Source: Nitzschia sp. DOCU1 (taxonomy: Eukaryota; Bacillariophyta; Bacillariophyceae; Bacillariales; Bacillariaceae). From it: a stretch of DNA of 64,000 bases. Made by a program: the position numbers and the translations under genes. Under the pieces are notes generated by a model that was not told the DNA's origin, did no database searches, and worked only from the letters and a program-made list of their open reading frames with translations. The stretch spans positions 4,154,001-4,218,000 of the forward strand of contig OX595987.1 of NCBI GenBank assembly GCA_951394045.1, given 5' to 3'. This document shows positions 1 to 11,133 of the stretch, piece after piece. How positions within the stretch are numbered: the first letter of the stretch is position 1; each line of letters opens with the position of its first letter.

Positions 1-1430
1 GCGCCATTCATGCCAGTGCCTCCTTCCATATCGAAGACTCGCAATTGTTGTAGCTCGCCCAAATCGCTTGGAAACGTCCCCGACAATCCTACAAACTTGG
101 CTGAAAAGAGTCTCAAATTACGGAGACTGCTGATGGACGATGGGATCGTCCCCGCAAGTAACGGGTTCATGTCGAGAAAGAGCTCTTCTAGGTCGGTCAA
201 AAGGGAAATTTCATCTGGCAAGGTTCCATTCAAGTTGTTGTCTCGAAGATCCAGGGATCGAATCTGTATTGGGGGGACACCGTTACCAGAGTACTGGCCT
301 CCTTGACCGCTTCCACCCTGTTGGGGCCGCTGCTGCAGTCCTCTAAGAAGCCGCCTACCATCAGTCCCACGACCCTGAGCGTCACACAAGCCTCCAGGAT
401 ACCAATCACAAATACTAATATCATGATCCAGCCAGCTGTAACTGTTCACCCAATCGGAAGGCCCTCCAGTAGCATAAAACAAAGTAACCAATGCATATGT
501 TTCCCATACAAACATATCCCTCTCCAAAATCCGATTTGTCACCATCCAACGATATGCCGCATTCTGTGCTGAACCCTGCACTTGCACCAACGGTGACCTG
601 GTGGCCAGAAGATTTCTCAGCACTGTCGCATCTTGCTGCGAGTAATTCTCCGTTGTTGCAATCGTTTCTCCCGCATCACTTCCAAGCAGTCCCACGAGCC
701 CAGCCACAATAGCAGTCAAAACTACTAAACAGGCAATGATCCATCCCCACTTACGCAAAAACGGCGGGCGCTTCGCAAGAGAAGGACTGTCGCCACCCTG
801 TTCTATTGACACTGGTGCGAGCTCATTTTCCTCGTCGATTTCCACCACAACTAGTTCCGCCACTACAGCCTCTGATAAGACTTGGCGCCGAATCTGAGCT
901 TCTAGCTCGTCCTGAGAGACAGCAGTCGCAACGGCGGGACTCCCACCGCCGCTGCTGGCCATACCACCCACATGGATAGCCCCCGGTGAGATAATTTCAG
1001 TTTCGTCGTTTTGATGTTGTTGCTGAAAATTCCTATTGTCTCGTTTTCCGCGCACAACAGTCTTTTCATCTTGACTGCCACGTAGTCGAGCAGTTGCGGC
1101 AGCTGTTGCTGTGCCCGACGATTGCAGATAGCGACGTTTCGCTTCTGTGTCGGAATCGAGAGGAGGTTGGGCACGGATACTAGCATGAGCACTAGCCTCC
1201 TCTGCTTCTTCTGATTCATCATCGTCGTCCTCATCACTGTCCCCACCTCTGCTACGAGTCATGGATAACAGCTGATTTGGGGATAATAGCACAGTGGATC
1301 CCTTCCGACCTTCGGGCAATCTAAGAGTCTTTTGCTCCACTATGCCCCCCTGGCTGGCGGGGACGGGGCCACCTGCCGACGATCGTCCCGGCGATTTTGT
1401 CGCCGGGGGTGCCTCATCTGCTTCCTTCAT
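1..1430 (-). CDS. LRR single-pass membrane protein (3' end outside window)
   Basis: The reading frame is open from the ATG at 1428-1430 to the window edge, giving about 476 residues. An in-frame TAA lies 33 bases upstream of that ATG. The N-terminal part is acidic and disordered (Asp/Glu and Ser runs). It is followed by a hydrophobic segment near bases 670-740 (GWIIACLVVLTAIVAGLVG), taken as one transmembrane helix. Next come a block containing WETYAL and WYPGGLCD, and plant-type LRRs with the pattern LPDEISLLTDLEELFLD and GTIPSSIS. The gene is a clear paralog of the 692-residue LRR gene at 11134-13212, matching it through the C-terminal half in this window. In this diatom family the LRRs are presumed to be extracellular and the acidic tail cytosolic, which is inference. 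No kinase domain is visible. A shorter start at 1262 is possible. Confidence 0.8.
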   Translation of the reverse strand, partial: MKEADEAPPATKSPGRSSAGGPVPASQGGIVEQKTLRLPEGRKGSTVLLSPNQLLSMTRSRGGDSDEDDDDESEEAEEASAHASIRAQPPLDSDTEAKRRYLQSSGTATAAATARLRGSQDEKTVVRGKRDNRNFQQQHQNDETEIISPGAIHVGGMASSGGGSPAVATAVSQDELEAQIRRQVLSEAVVAELVVVEIDEENELAPVSIEQGGDSPSLAKRPPFLRKWGWIIACLVVLTAIVAGLVGLLGSDAGETIATTENYSQQDATVLRNLLATRSPLVQVQGSAQNAAYRWMVTNRILERDMFVWETYALVTLFYATGGPSDWVNSYSWLDHDISICDWYPGGLCDAQGRGTDGRRLLRGLQQRPQQGGSGQGGQYSGNGVPPIQIRSLDLRDNNLNGTLPDEISLLTDLEELFLDMNPLLAGTIPSSISSLRNLRLFSAKFVGLSGTFPSDLGELQQLRVFDMEGGTGMNG

Positions 1431-2556
1431 TGTTATTTCGTGAGCAGTTGCTGTTGCAATTCCTTAAGTTTAGAAGCAAGGGGCAGTGCTGGGCCTTCTA
1501 CTGATCTTGCCAAAGCTTTAACGGGTATGAAAGACGAGAAAACCACAACTCTTTCGTTCAGCTTCACACAAATAGACACAAAATGACCGAAGGGGCGATC
1601 CCAACTTTCCCTCGCGTTGTCGTTCACAGATGCGACAAATGGGCGAGATTCATTGATTTGACGATATTAGTTCGTGCTCTCGGCTCGTTGGATATGATTG
1701 ATACATTCGTAGTTATGCATAGTAGTCTAACGGCTTCGCGAGTGTTACTAAGCTTCCAACGGAATATCAGCCTATTAGGATACCCTCAGAAAACGGGATC
1801 GTGCGAAATCATCCGGTCACACATGCACAGGCAACATCCCAGCCCTCAAGACTCAATACTAGAGAGTAGAATAAATGTTGTTCTGCACCGGCAGCCAAGC
1901 AATAGCAGCAATACGATGACCGACTGCTCGACAGTTCACAATTTGTTTGAAGCAAGGAGGAAGCATGGGCGAGGATTACAGTCACCACTACTAGCTAGTA
2001 GAGGAAACATTGACCCCCCCCCCCCCCCCCCCCCCCGCGCCAAAACCAACAACGGTAGTAAAACTTCACAGTAACGACGGGGATCGGGGAATCATGAATG
2101 ATCGTCCCTACAATGCTCTATAGCAAGTAGCAGCAAATGTACTCGGTGGATCGTATGACACCTGATACTCAGAGCTACAACCGTAGTACACGAAATAGAT
2201 TAGGTTCTTTTTCATTGCTCCCCTCTCGCCTTTTCCACGCTGATCTCTAACCACGTTTCCAGTGCTAAATTTGTATTGTTCTCACCCAAGAGGTTGCCAC
2301 GAATTTTGGAAATGATGGCAGATCTGACAGTAGATATTGATAGACACTCTGTGCCACAAGGGCTTGTCATTCAGACAGCGAGATACCCATAGAAGTAATG
2401 GAAGCAAAGTTGTAGTCAAGAATATGGTTCTCGAAAACGAAGCATTCGCCAAAGTTTCTACCAGCACCATTCTTGGAATAAATCGCAAGCCCCCCTTGTA
2501 CCACCTACCTAGGACCTTTCAAAATATTGTTGCTGTTGCAAGCTGCTTCTCTGTGA
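1431..2556. other. Intergenic region, no supported gene
   Basis: This stretch separates the LRR gene from the J-domain gene. Reading frames up to about 160 codons occur on the plus strand, but they show no domain, run through a poly-C tract and have no protein-like composition. I see no RNA gene. Confidence 0.5.
2014..2036. repeat. Poly-C homopolymer, 23 bases
   Basis: This is an uninterrupted run of 23 C residues in non-coding DNA. A second run of 18 C occurs at 36382. Such tracts are prone to length error in sequencing and to slippage in the cell. Confidence 0.95.
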
Positions 2557-3384
2557 CTAGTAGTAATTTGTTGTCGTCGTCGCCGTAGAAGTATTCCCCC
2601 GCGGTATATCATTTAGCGGTACAGCCACGCCGTTGATCCGTCGTTCCACCACTTGATTTTGAATCATCTTATCTTCAATGACAGTGCCATTCTTTTGTCG
2701 TTTTCGAATCATGACGCGTTGACCATTTTCGATAAAGGAACGCGTCTCTTGTTGCACGCCATTACTGCTGTTTGTAGTACGACCACGTTCTCCACCAACC
2801 ACTTGACGACTGGCTCGAACATTTCCTTGTCCATCTTGAACTACAGTTGTCATGGTAAACGAAATTCCACATTGACGAAGGAGCCAGGAAAACCAGCCTT
2901 CCTGAATGGAGGATGCTGCTGGTTGCCTCGTCGTAGAAGAAGTAGTCGGTGTAGAAAGATTGGCGAATTCCCGTTCCAGTTCCTCGTCAGTTTGGAAATA
3001 GTCTCGAAAGAATGGATCTGTCTGAAACAGGTAATCGAATTGAGCTCGCGAATCGAACGGAGTGTGATGATAATTCTGATTGCGACGAAAGGATGAAGTA
3101 TGATTTGCTGCTGCCGTTGGAGACGACGATGACGACTGATATTGTGTGGCAGGTCGGCCCCCACCACCACCGTTGTTTGATCTCAAATCCCAATCATATA
3201 ATTCTCGTTGATGAACATCACTCAAACAAGCATAGGCTTCTCCAATCTGTTGAAATCGTTCCTTGGAGGATGCCGAAGGATTCCGATCGGGATGATGCAG
3301 CAAGGCCAAGCGCCGATAGGCCTTTTTAATGTCTAGTTGCGATGCCGTAGGAGGAATCTCCAAAATATCATAATACGAGGTCAT
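2557..3384 (-). CDS. J-domain (DnaJ/HSP40) co-chaperone, type B-like
   Basis: The protein has 275 residues starting at MTSYYDILEIPPTASQ. Upstream codons are open, but the only upstream start would be GTG, so the ATG at 3384 is chosen. Residues 3-70 form a J-domain with the invariant HPD (LLHHPDRNP) and the typical helix IV region (ERFQQIGEAYACLSD). The J-domain stimulates the ATPase of Hsp70. There is no Gly/Phe-rich zinc-finger module, so it is not a type A DnaJ. The middle is Ser/Thr/Asn-rich. The C-terminal part (MIRKRQKNGTVIEDK, followed by QVVERRINGVAVPL) recalls the C-terminal region of DNAJB6/DNAJB2-like proteins. No signal peptide or membrane segment is seen, so it is probably cytosolic or nuclear. 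It lies head-to-head with the CDPK gene at 3768, with 383 bases between the two starts. Confidence 0.85.
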   Translation of the reverse strand: MTSYYDILEIPPTASQLDIKKAYRRLALLHHPDRNPSASSKERFQQIGEAYACLSDVHQRELYDWDLRSNNGGGGGRPATQYQSSSSSPTAAANHTSSFRRNQNYHHTPFDSRAQFDYLFQTDPFFRDYFQTDEELEREFANLSTPTTSSTTRQPAASSIQEGWFSWLLRQCGISFTMTTVVQDGQGNVRASRQVVGGERGRTTNSSNGVQQETRSFIENGQRVMIRKRQKNGTVIEDKMIQNQVVERRINGVAVPLNDIPRGNTSTATTTTNYY

Positions 3385-3767
3385 GGTATGTGTATAGAGA
3401 GAAGTAGAAGCTATCGAGATGTATGTGGTGCGGGAAGAGGTGTCATCACCATTGTCCCTTCTTCGCGTTTCGTTTTCTTCTCTATCGCCAACGACCGTCA
3501 CCGGACGCACGAATGAATCCAATCGTGCCTGTCCTTCCGTTCCCCACTCACAAGGTGCCACGTGGAAACATCATTACTCCTGGTAGCAAAGCGCGTGTAT
3601 GCGATATGATGTCCCGCGATTTTTCACCATGACACCATTTTGGTCACCGACCTCATCATCAAAACGGCGCCTCATCTTATCACCGACACTACTAACCCCC
3701 AACCTCTCCAAAACACAACTCCAATACAAAAGTCGCGCTATATCTGTGTGACGACTCCTTTGATAGA
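3385..3767. promoter_or_regulatory. Shared divergent upstream region
   Basis: The 383 bases between the ATG of the J-domain gene (minus) and the ATG of the kinase gene (plus) must hold both promoters and both 5' UTRs. I recognise no specific element. The role is inferred only from gene orientation. Confidence 0.4.
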
Positions 3768-5412
<1,645 letters not shown>

Positions 5413-6055
5413 TGGAGTACTAAAGCCAAATTACCTTGCCGGAGCTGAAATGTGTTGCCATTTCTCGCGCCTGTTTTCGGACTCCCGAAATCAAACGTGC
5501 GATCAAGCTCTTGTGCGGAAATTGCAGATTTGGAGCATCTAAGGCATTGAAGCGACTTGTTCTCGACCCCCTGTGGAGCATGTTGAACGAGAACATGCCT
5601 GTCCTCGGGTTGCGAACAGTCGATGCCTCTTTGAGTCGTCGCCTTGCTTTCGGCCCTACGACTCGCCAGACGAGGCAGCTCGTGGTCGAACAAACATTTC
5701 TATGGGTAGCTAGAGTAGAGGTCTAACGAAAACGGAAATCTACCCTTGAAGGGAGGGTTCTGCTGTATAGAGGCGCATGTACCGGAACCCGAGACTCCTC
5801 TAGTAGAGCCGCTAAAATGACCGTGGGGAGTTTTTTGCAACGGCCCTCTAGTTCGTAGTATGTCTGTCGCGCCATGCTCTTATACTACATTCCCAGCGAC
5901 TCTCTGCGATGTTTGATCTGTATATGTAAAGCTAGTATAGACTTTATCGATACATGGTCAAGCCACGCCTATTCGAACGGACAATCGAAGGGGCAGAACT
6001 GGATAGCATCATCATTATCAAGACCAATCTAATTGGCCTCGACATGAGCCAGAGA
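5413..6055. other. Intergenic region between convergent genes
   Basis: This lies between the convergent kinase gene and MORN protein 1, so it should hold both 3' UTRs. Short frames are present (for example about 96 codons from 5436), but none has recognisable domains. I see no repeat or RNA gene. Confidence 0.5.
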
Positions 6056-8652
6056 CTATTGTTGTGTGTTTTTTCGTCTCCTCGAATCAGTGGCGGAACG
6101 AATGGGTTGTCCACGAGACCATTCTCCATCATGACGTAAGCTACCATCAGGACGAATTTCCTTGCCTTTGCCATGCATTTCGCCGTCACACCATTCTCCA
6201 ACGTACCTGAGATAGAAACGAGAGAACATACAGGTTAGGAGAAAAGGCAAAACAAAAAACGCCATAAGACTCTCCGGCATTCGCAGACGTACCAGCCCCC
6301 GTCATTCCATGTCATTTGACCATGACCGTGAAAGTTTCCTTCTCTGAACTCTCCTTCGTATTCCGATCCGTCCACGAAAATACACTTGCCGCGTCCGTGA
6401 CGCATGCCATCCACCCAGCTTCCACCGTAGACTGATCCATCTTGATAGGTCATCTTGCCTTGAATCATTTGGCCGCGAATATATTCGCCTTCAAAGACAC
6501 GACCATCGGCAAATCGCATGACCCCAGTACCATGCTTGTGATCATTCTTAAGCCCACCTTCATAGAAATCACCATCGCCATTGGATAAACGTCCGTATCC
6601 AGTCCATCGTCCATGAATCCAGTCTCCTTCGTACCAACGTCCCTCCTTTTCATACTCAAGACGGCCCTTTCCATTGGGCATGCCTGTCGACTTGCTCAGA
6701 GCTCCTGTGTAGACACCCTTTTCGCCATACGGGTCCACAATTTGTTTGTCAGTGACAAAGAGAGTGTCCGTAGATACATTGGCATAAGTTTCGTCTTCAA
6801 GTTCGTCGCCGGAAAGATCAATTTCTCTCGGGACGGCGGACCCACGTCCGCCACCCCCGCCATTGCGGGGTTTGGACTTGCCTCCTCCTCCGCCTCCCGG
6901 CGCCGGTTGACCAGGTCGTCTTGAATTTCGTCCTCGGGATCTTGCTCCTGAGACCATGGATCTTCTAGATGCTCGACTAGCGGCCGAACGACTCCCGACT
7001 GATCTTGCATCATCGTCAGGTTTTCGGTACGAGTCGTCAAAGAAGGAGTAATCATCCTTTCCATGTGTGTCTTCTTCTTCGTCATCCATGAGTTCGATTT
7101 CTCTTGGCAATGACTTGATGGACGGCGAGACACTTTGGAGTGATTGACGAGATACGACTGAAGCCGCATCATCCATTCCACCCCTCATACTTCGTCGCGA
7201 GTGAATCGAATCGCGACGAATCGAATGTCGCGATCTGGAATGAATGGAATTGCGTCTGGAGTGTACCGAATCCCGACGGACACTACGTCTAGAATGGACC
7301 GATCCAGGCCCCTTGTTGCCACCGCCTACGGAACTGCCGCCGGCGCCGCGGACAGCCGAAGCCTTGCGGCCCGATCCAGCCGTGCCATTGGAATTGACAT
7401 GAAAGGTGGAAATGGTTTCATCGTCATCACTAGCTGCATGCTGTCCACTGTTTCGACGCCCATTCGACCAGTCTCCGTCCTCTTCTTCTTCATCCTCCTC
7501 TTCGTCGTCGTCTTCTTCCGAGGATTCTTCGTCTTCATCGTCATCTTCTTCTGATTCGTCATCTTCTTCCGAAGACGATTCGACAACCTTTTTCTTGGGA
7601 GGCGGTCCCTTGTTTTTCTTCTTTGTCGAAGCTGCTGCTCCGGCGACTGCTGGTGGGGGCACTGTTTTGGACTTGTCCATGTCTACCTTGAGTTGTTTGA
7701 CCATGCTGTGCAACATGGTCAATTGTTCTTGACATTCATTGAGCTCTTGTCGTAATCGTAGATTTTCTTCTTCCTTTTGTGCCAAGGCCACGTCTTTTCC
7801 AGGGCCGCCCGCACCAGTGAGCTGTTCCTGATGTCCAATAATGTCTTCAAAGGCCTTGAGTGTATCCGTAACAGAAGTCGAGAGCGTCGATTGTGTATGA
7901 ACACTACTAGCTCCCTTCTTTTCTACAGCCCCACCCTTGGTAGTGGGCACGGGGGACGCCGCTGCTGCGGCCGCGGCGGCAGCCGCAGCCGCCTTTTTCT
8001 TGTGCTCTTCCTTGATCTTCTTGAGTAGTTCTCGTACCTGATCCTTGGGAACATTGGGCGCCTGAACGTAACGAGTATCGTCCGCATCTTCATCTTCTTC
8101 GTCTTCACTTTCATATACATCTTGACGATCTAAACTCCACAAAAACGTCTTTGCTTGTTTCATCGTCAATGGTTCATTCCAATCCCAGGCTCGACGATCT
8201 GCCAAATATTGTTTCATTAAAGCTTCTGTAAAGTGATGACGTGCGACGTAATATCGACAACACAACAAGGCTGTGGGCGTAGCCGCAGCAGCCCCAGCAT
8301 CACCCTCGGCTTCTACTGCTGCAACAGCGGCTGCATCCTCCATTGGTTTCCAATCATTTCGTTTTTGAGCATCGACATGTAATGTTCGATCGACGGCTGC
8401 TTTCAGGGCCATGCTTTTGCGATCGCCTTGTACAAATTTGAGCTTAATGACGCCATTAAACAGGGGATGCTTGTATTCCCTGAGCGCTTTTTGGTAGGTT
8501 CGACAATTCTTCCAGTTGCAAAAGCACTTTGGGAGCGGAGCCGCCGCCGCAGCTGCGGAAGGAGCCGCGGGGTCTTCCGCATCTGCCATTTTGCTGATAG
8601 TTGTAGTAGTAGTATAGTAACCAGCACCCGAATCCGCTTCGATTTGCGGCAT
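6056..8652 (-). CDS. MORN-repeat protein 1 (two exons), low-complexity and coiled-coil
   Basis: Exons run 8652-6293 and 6206-6056, joined across an 86-base GT-AG intron, giving 836 residues. The splice restores a MORN unit (NDGGWYVGEWCDGEM) that is contiguous in the intronless paralog at 41055. Near the N-terminus is a segment with CFCNWKNCRTYQKAL. It is followed by poly-Ala, a predicted coiled coil (around EENLRLRQELNECQEQL), long acidic Ser/Asp/Glu runs and RRDSVHSRR-type basic Ser repeats. The last 200 or so residues hold about eight MORN repeats with the pattern YEGxxxxGxxHGxG. MORN repeats bind lipids or proteins and often act at membranes or in scaffolds. The exact role here is unknown. 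The start could instead be the ATG at 8589 (MADAEDPAAPS), which would give 815 residues. Confidence 0.8.
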
Positions 8653-8781
8653 TAAGAAGATGTAGTCAATCAATCAATCAGGAATCTCTAGGTGATATTG
8701 CTTGCGAGACCCCCGCCTGGAGGGATCGTGAATTTCGTCGAGACCCGCTGCTCTGGAGGGATGGATCGTACGTTCGCTGTG

Positions 8782-8812
<31 letters not shown>

Positions 8813-9877
8813 TTCGCTCAGGGCAGGTCGGGGAAAGCCCTGATTTAATCTCCTGGTTAAACTAGCAGTTCAGAGAGTCGGACTCTCTGCTAGAGCGACG
8901 ATGATAGCCACAATATCAACGACACCAAGTCGAAAGAAGTCCTTTGGAGGCTGGGGTAACGCTGCTGGCGGGTGTTGCTACTCTAGAGTAGCTTGGAGTG
9001 GCCGCAAAAGGAGGCGATTTCACGTAGTGGGTTTGCTTACTGGTATGGCTTTTACCAGGTATGCGCTCCGGGGGGCCCACGAGACCCCGCGAGAGGGGGT
9101 GGCAGTGCGTACATCATACAGGCCCTTGCTATCTGGAACCTTTGGTCTACAAATTCTAGGTTAAATCTACATCAGTCACGACACGATATACCATAGATTA
9201 ATGATGGCCCCCAACTCTTCGATAGAACTCCGACGCGGTGGAGAAATTCGGGAGTGACGCCGAAAATGACCAATGACCCCAGGACGTTAATTCTTGGCGA
9301 AAAGGCTTATGTGACAACTAAGAACAAAGATGTTTTAGTTAGGACCCTTGTAGGCGTTTTGTTCGATGACGACATGTGCGCAGAAACACCGTGGTGTAGA
9401 ATGGCCTTCTCTCCACGACAAGAGGTGCAAAATGTTCGATTCTTTAGACTGGGAAAACCAGACTTCCGAACGAAGGCCAAGGATTCCAACGTGTCGACTA
9501 GCAGCATCGCATGGAAAAAAAACCGTCGTAGACCCATTGTTGGCGTCACGGGGGGTTGTAGATGAGGCAACGGACCTGCTAGAAGATCACAGCACGTTAG
9601 TTTTTCAGCAGCCAGCCAGCCATAGAAGTTTGAAAACGAGCAGCTAGCTAGTGCTGCTACTACTACTAGAGTGTCCCGCCCAGCTAGAACTCGAGTTTCA
9701 AAAAGCGCCCAATGCAGCAGCCGCAGTACATACACTCGCTTCTCTTCTAGCTAGCTAGCAAAAGGACGAGTCCAGTCTCTTGTAGGTAGCTAACAAGGAC
9801 AGAGGTATGGATGATGTGTATACTATTTAGACAGTCGAACATCTTTTGGATACTCCTAACGCACTCCTCTGCCCGCG
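8653..9877. other. Intergenic region, no supported gene
   Basis: About 1.2 kb between MORN protein 1 and the DUF2237-like gene. It contains a CT microsatellite and, directly upstream of the MORN gene, a short TCAA repeat (8666-8681). A 142-codon frame on the minus strand (9735-9307) has no recognisable features and I do not call it. Confidence 0.5.
8782..8809. repeat. CT dinucleotide microsatellite
   Basis: Fourteen perfect CT units lie about 130 bases upstream of the ATG of MORN protein 1. A CT/GA tract here could sit in the promoter or 5' UTR, but no function is shown. Confidence 0.95.
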
Positions 9878-10684
9878 CTAAGTCATGGTCCCGATCCTTT
9901 CCTCCACTGGTATGGATGACGATACAGCTTCGACTACCGGTGTCAATTTCGTTGTACCATCCACCAATAGAGCCGCCCGAGGATTGCTATCCACACTACT
10001 ATTGGTGGAACGCATTCCCCCACAGGAATGTTTTTCGGATCGTTGAATCATGGTACCGACCGTCGCCACGAGTGCCAAACACAATCCTGTAGTGGCAAAC
10101 CATTTCCACGTATCCACAATGTACTCTTGATTGAAATTGCGCCGAGGATTCAATTTGCATCTTTTCACTAAACACTCCAAGGCAGTTTCAAAGCCATAGG
10201 TATTTTGATAGGCTCGGGCGGCTTCAATATTGACAGCATCGCATTGAATGTATTGAATCGCATCGCAACCCCCTGCTTTTTGAATATAAGAAGCAAACGC
10301 CCATTGACAGACACACCAATTGTGAATGGCACACGTGGCATTATCAGGATTTTCTTGGCAGGGCATGTCCTGAGCGCTGCACCAATCGGCTTGACCCGTC
10401 ACATCGCAAAAATTCAAGCCTGATTCACTAGTCGAATTCAAATTGACGCAAATATGATGGGAACCTTCCGTTTGATCGGAACGTTGAATGCAATAGCCCG
10501 ATCGAGTGTAACCGGTCCTCGCGGTACCATTGGTGGAACATGCCTGAAGCTCCTTGCCGTAAACGTTCAAGTATTTGTTCTTGTGCGTGCTAGTATCACT
10601 CGCCGTATAATACTGGGCACTTGTCACATTTAAAAACAAACACAATATACAAGAATACAGGTGGATTCGTGGACGAGATGTCAT
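9878..10684 (-). CDS. Secreted or membrane DUF2237-like Cys-rich protein
   Basis: The protein has 268 residues from the ATG at 10684. Upstream open codons have no ATG that would preserve the signal peptide. The N-terminus (MTSRPRIHLYSCILCLFLNV) is a plausible signal peptide ending near TSAQ. Residues 30-150 match the pattern of DUF2237: NVYGKELQACS, then TGYTRSGYC, GSHHICV, WCVCQWAFASYI and a final acidic segment, with many paired Cys. A hydrophobic stretch near residue 200 (WFATTGLCLALVATVGTMI) suggests a C-terminal membrane anchor, followed by a short Ser/Thr-rich tail. Bacterial DUF2237 proteins are small cytosolic proteins of unknown function. A secreted, anchored version with many Cys would be a eukaryotic variant. 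The biochemical role is unknown. Confidence 0.6.
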   Translation of the reverse strand: MTSRPRIHLYSCILCLFLNVTSAQYYTASDTSTHKNKYLNVYGKELQACSTNGTARTGYTRSGYCIQRSDQTEGSHHICVNLNSTSESGLNFCDVTGQADWCSAQDMPCQENPDNATCAIHNWCVCQWAFASYIQKAGGCDAIQYIQCDAVNIEAARAYQNTYGFETALECLVKRCKLNPRRNFNQEYIVDTWKWFATTGLCLALVATVGTMIQRSEKHSCGGMRSTNSSVDSNPRAALLVDGTTKLTPVVEAVSSSIPVEERIGTMT

Positions 10685-11133
10685 GGTGAAAGAATAGAGA
10701 CAGGATAGGATACAAGAATGATGACAATGAAAGTGTTGTTGTTGAGGTTTTGTTGTGGGATGGTCGTTGGAACACATCGAAAGGTGGACGTGCGTGCGCA
10801 AGCATGCCCGCCTACCATGTGTATGGTAGGCAAGATTTATGGCACTCGAGGTTGGCGTGCGCGGCAATGCGACAGACGTCGGTTTGGCGTTGTAAATGGC
10901 CGACACGTTCGAATAAAATCGTCCTTCGCGTTGTTTTGGGAGAGAGTCAAAAACATCAACTACATATATAAAATTTCATACTAGCTTCTGGCTGGTCAGG
11001 GGCTTTCAGAATCCTCCGCTCCACGACCATCCTTCCGAAGACGCGAAGGAAGAACGAGGGCCTTTGCACCGCCGAGCGTGACATGTGATTTACCCGTGTT
11101 TGGACTGTCCTCTACGAAACACCACCGTTTCCA
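10685..11133. other. Intergenic region, no supported gene
   Basis: About 450 bases upstream of the DUF2237-like gene and downstream of the second LRR gene. Frames here are short and featureless, and no repeats were noticed. Confidence 0.5.

Noticed and set aside
1583..2074. 163-codon plus-strand frame in the first intergenic region
   Set aside because: It runs through the 23-base C tract (giving poly-Pro), has no domain, and neighbouring intergenic regions have similar chance frames.
8782..8809. CT microsatellite as a GAGA-factor-type promoter element
   Set aside because: No evidence for such regulation in diatoms is visible here, so it is kept only as a repeat.
9307..9735. 142-codon minus-strand frame upstream of the DUF2237-like gene
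   Set aside because: There is no recognisable motif and the composition is not protein-like. The hydrophobic start alone is not enough.
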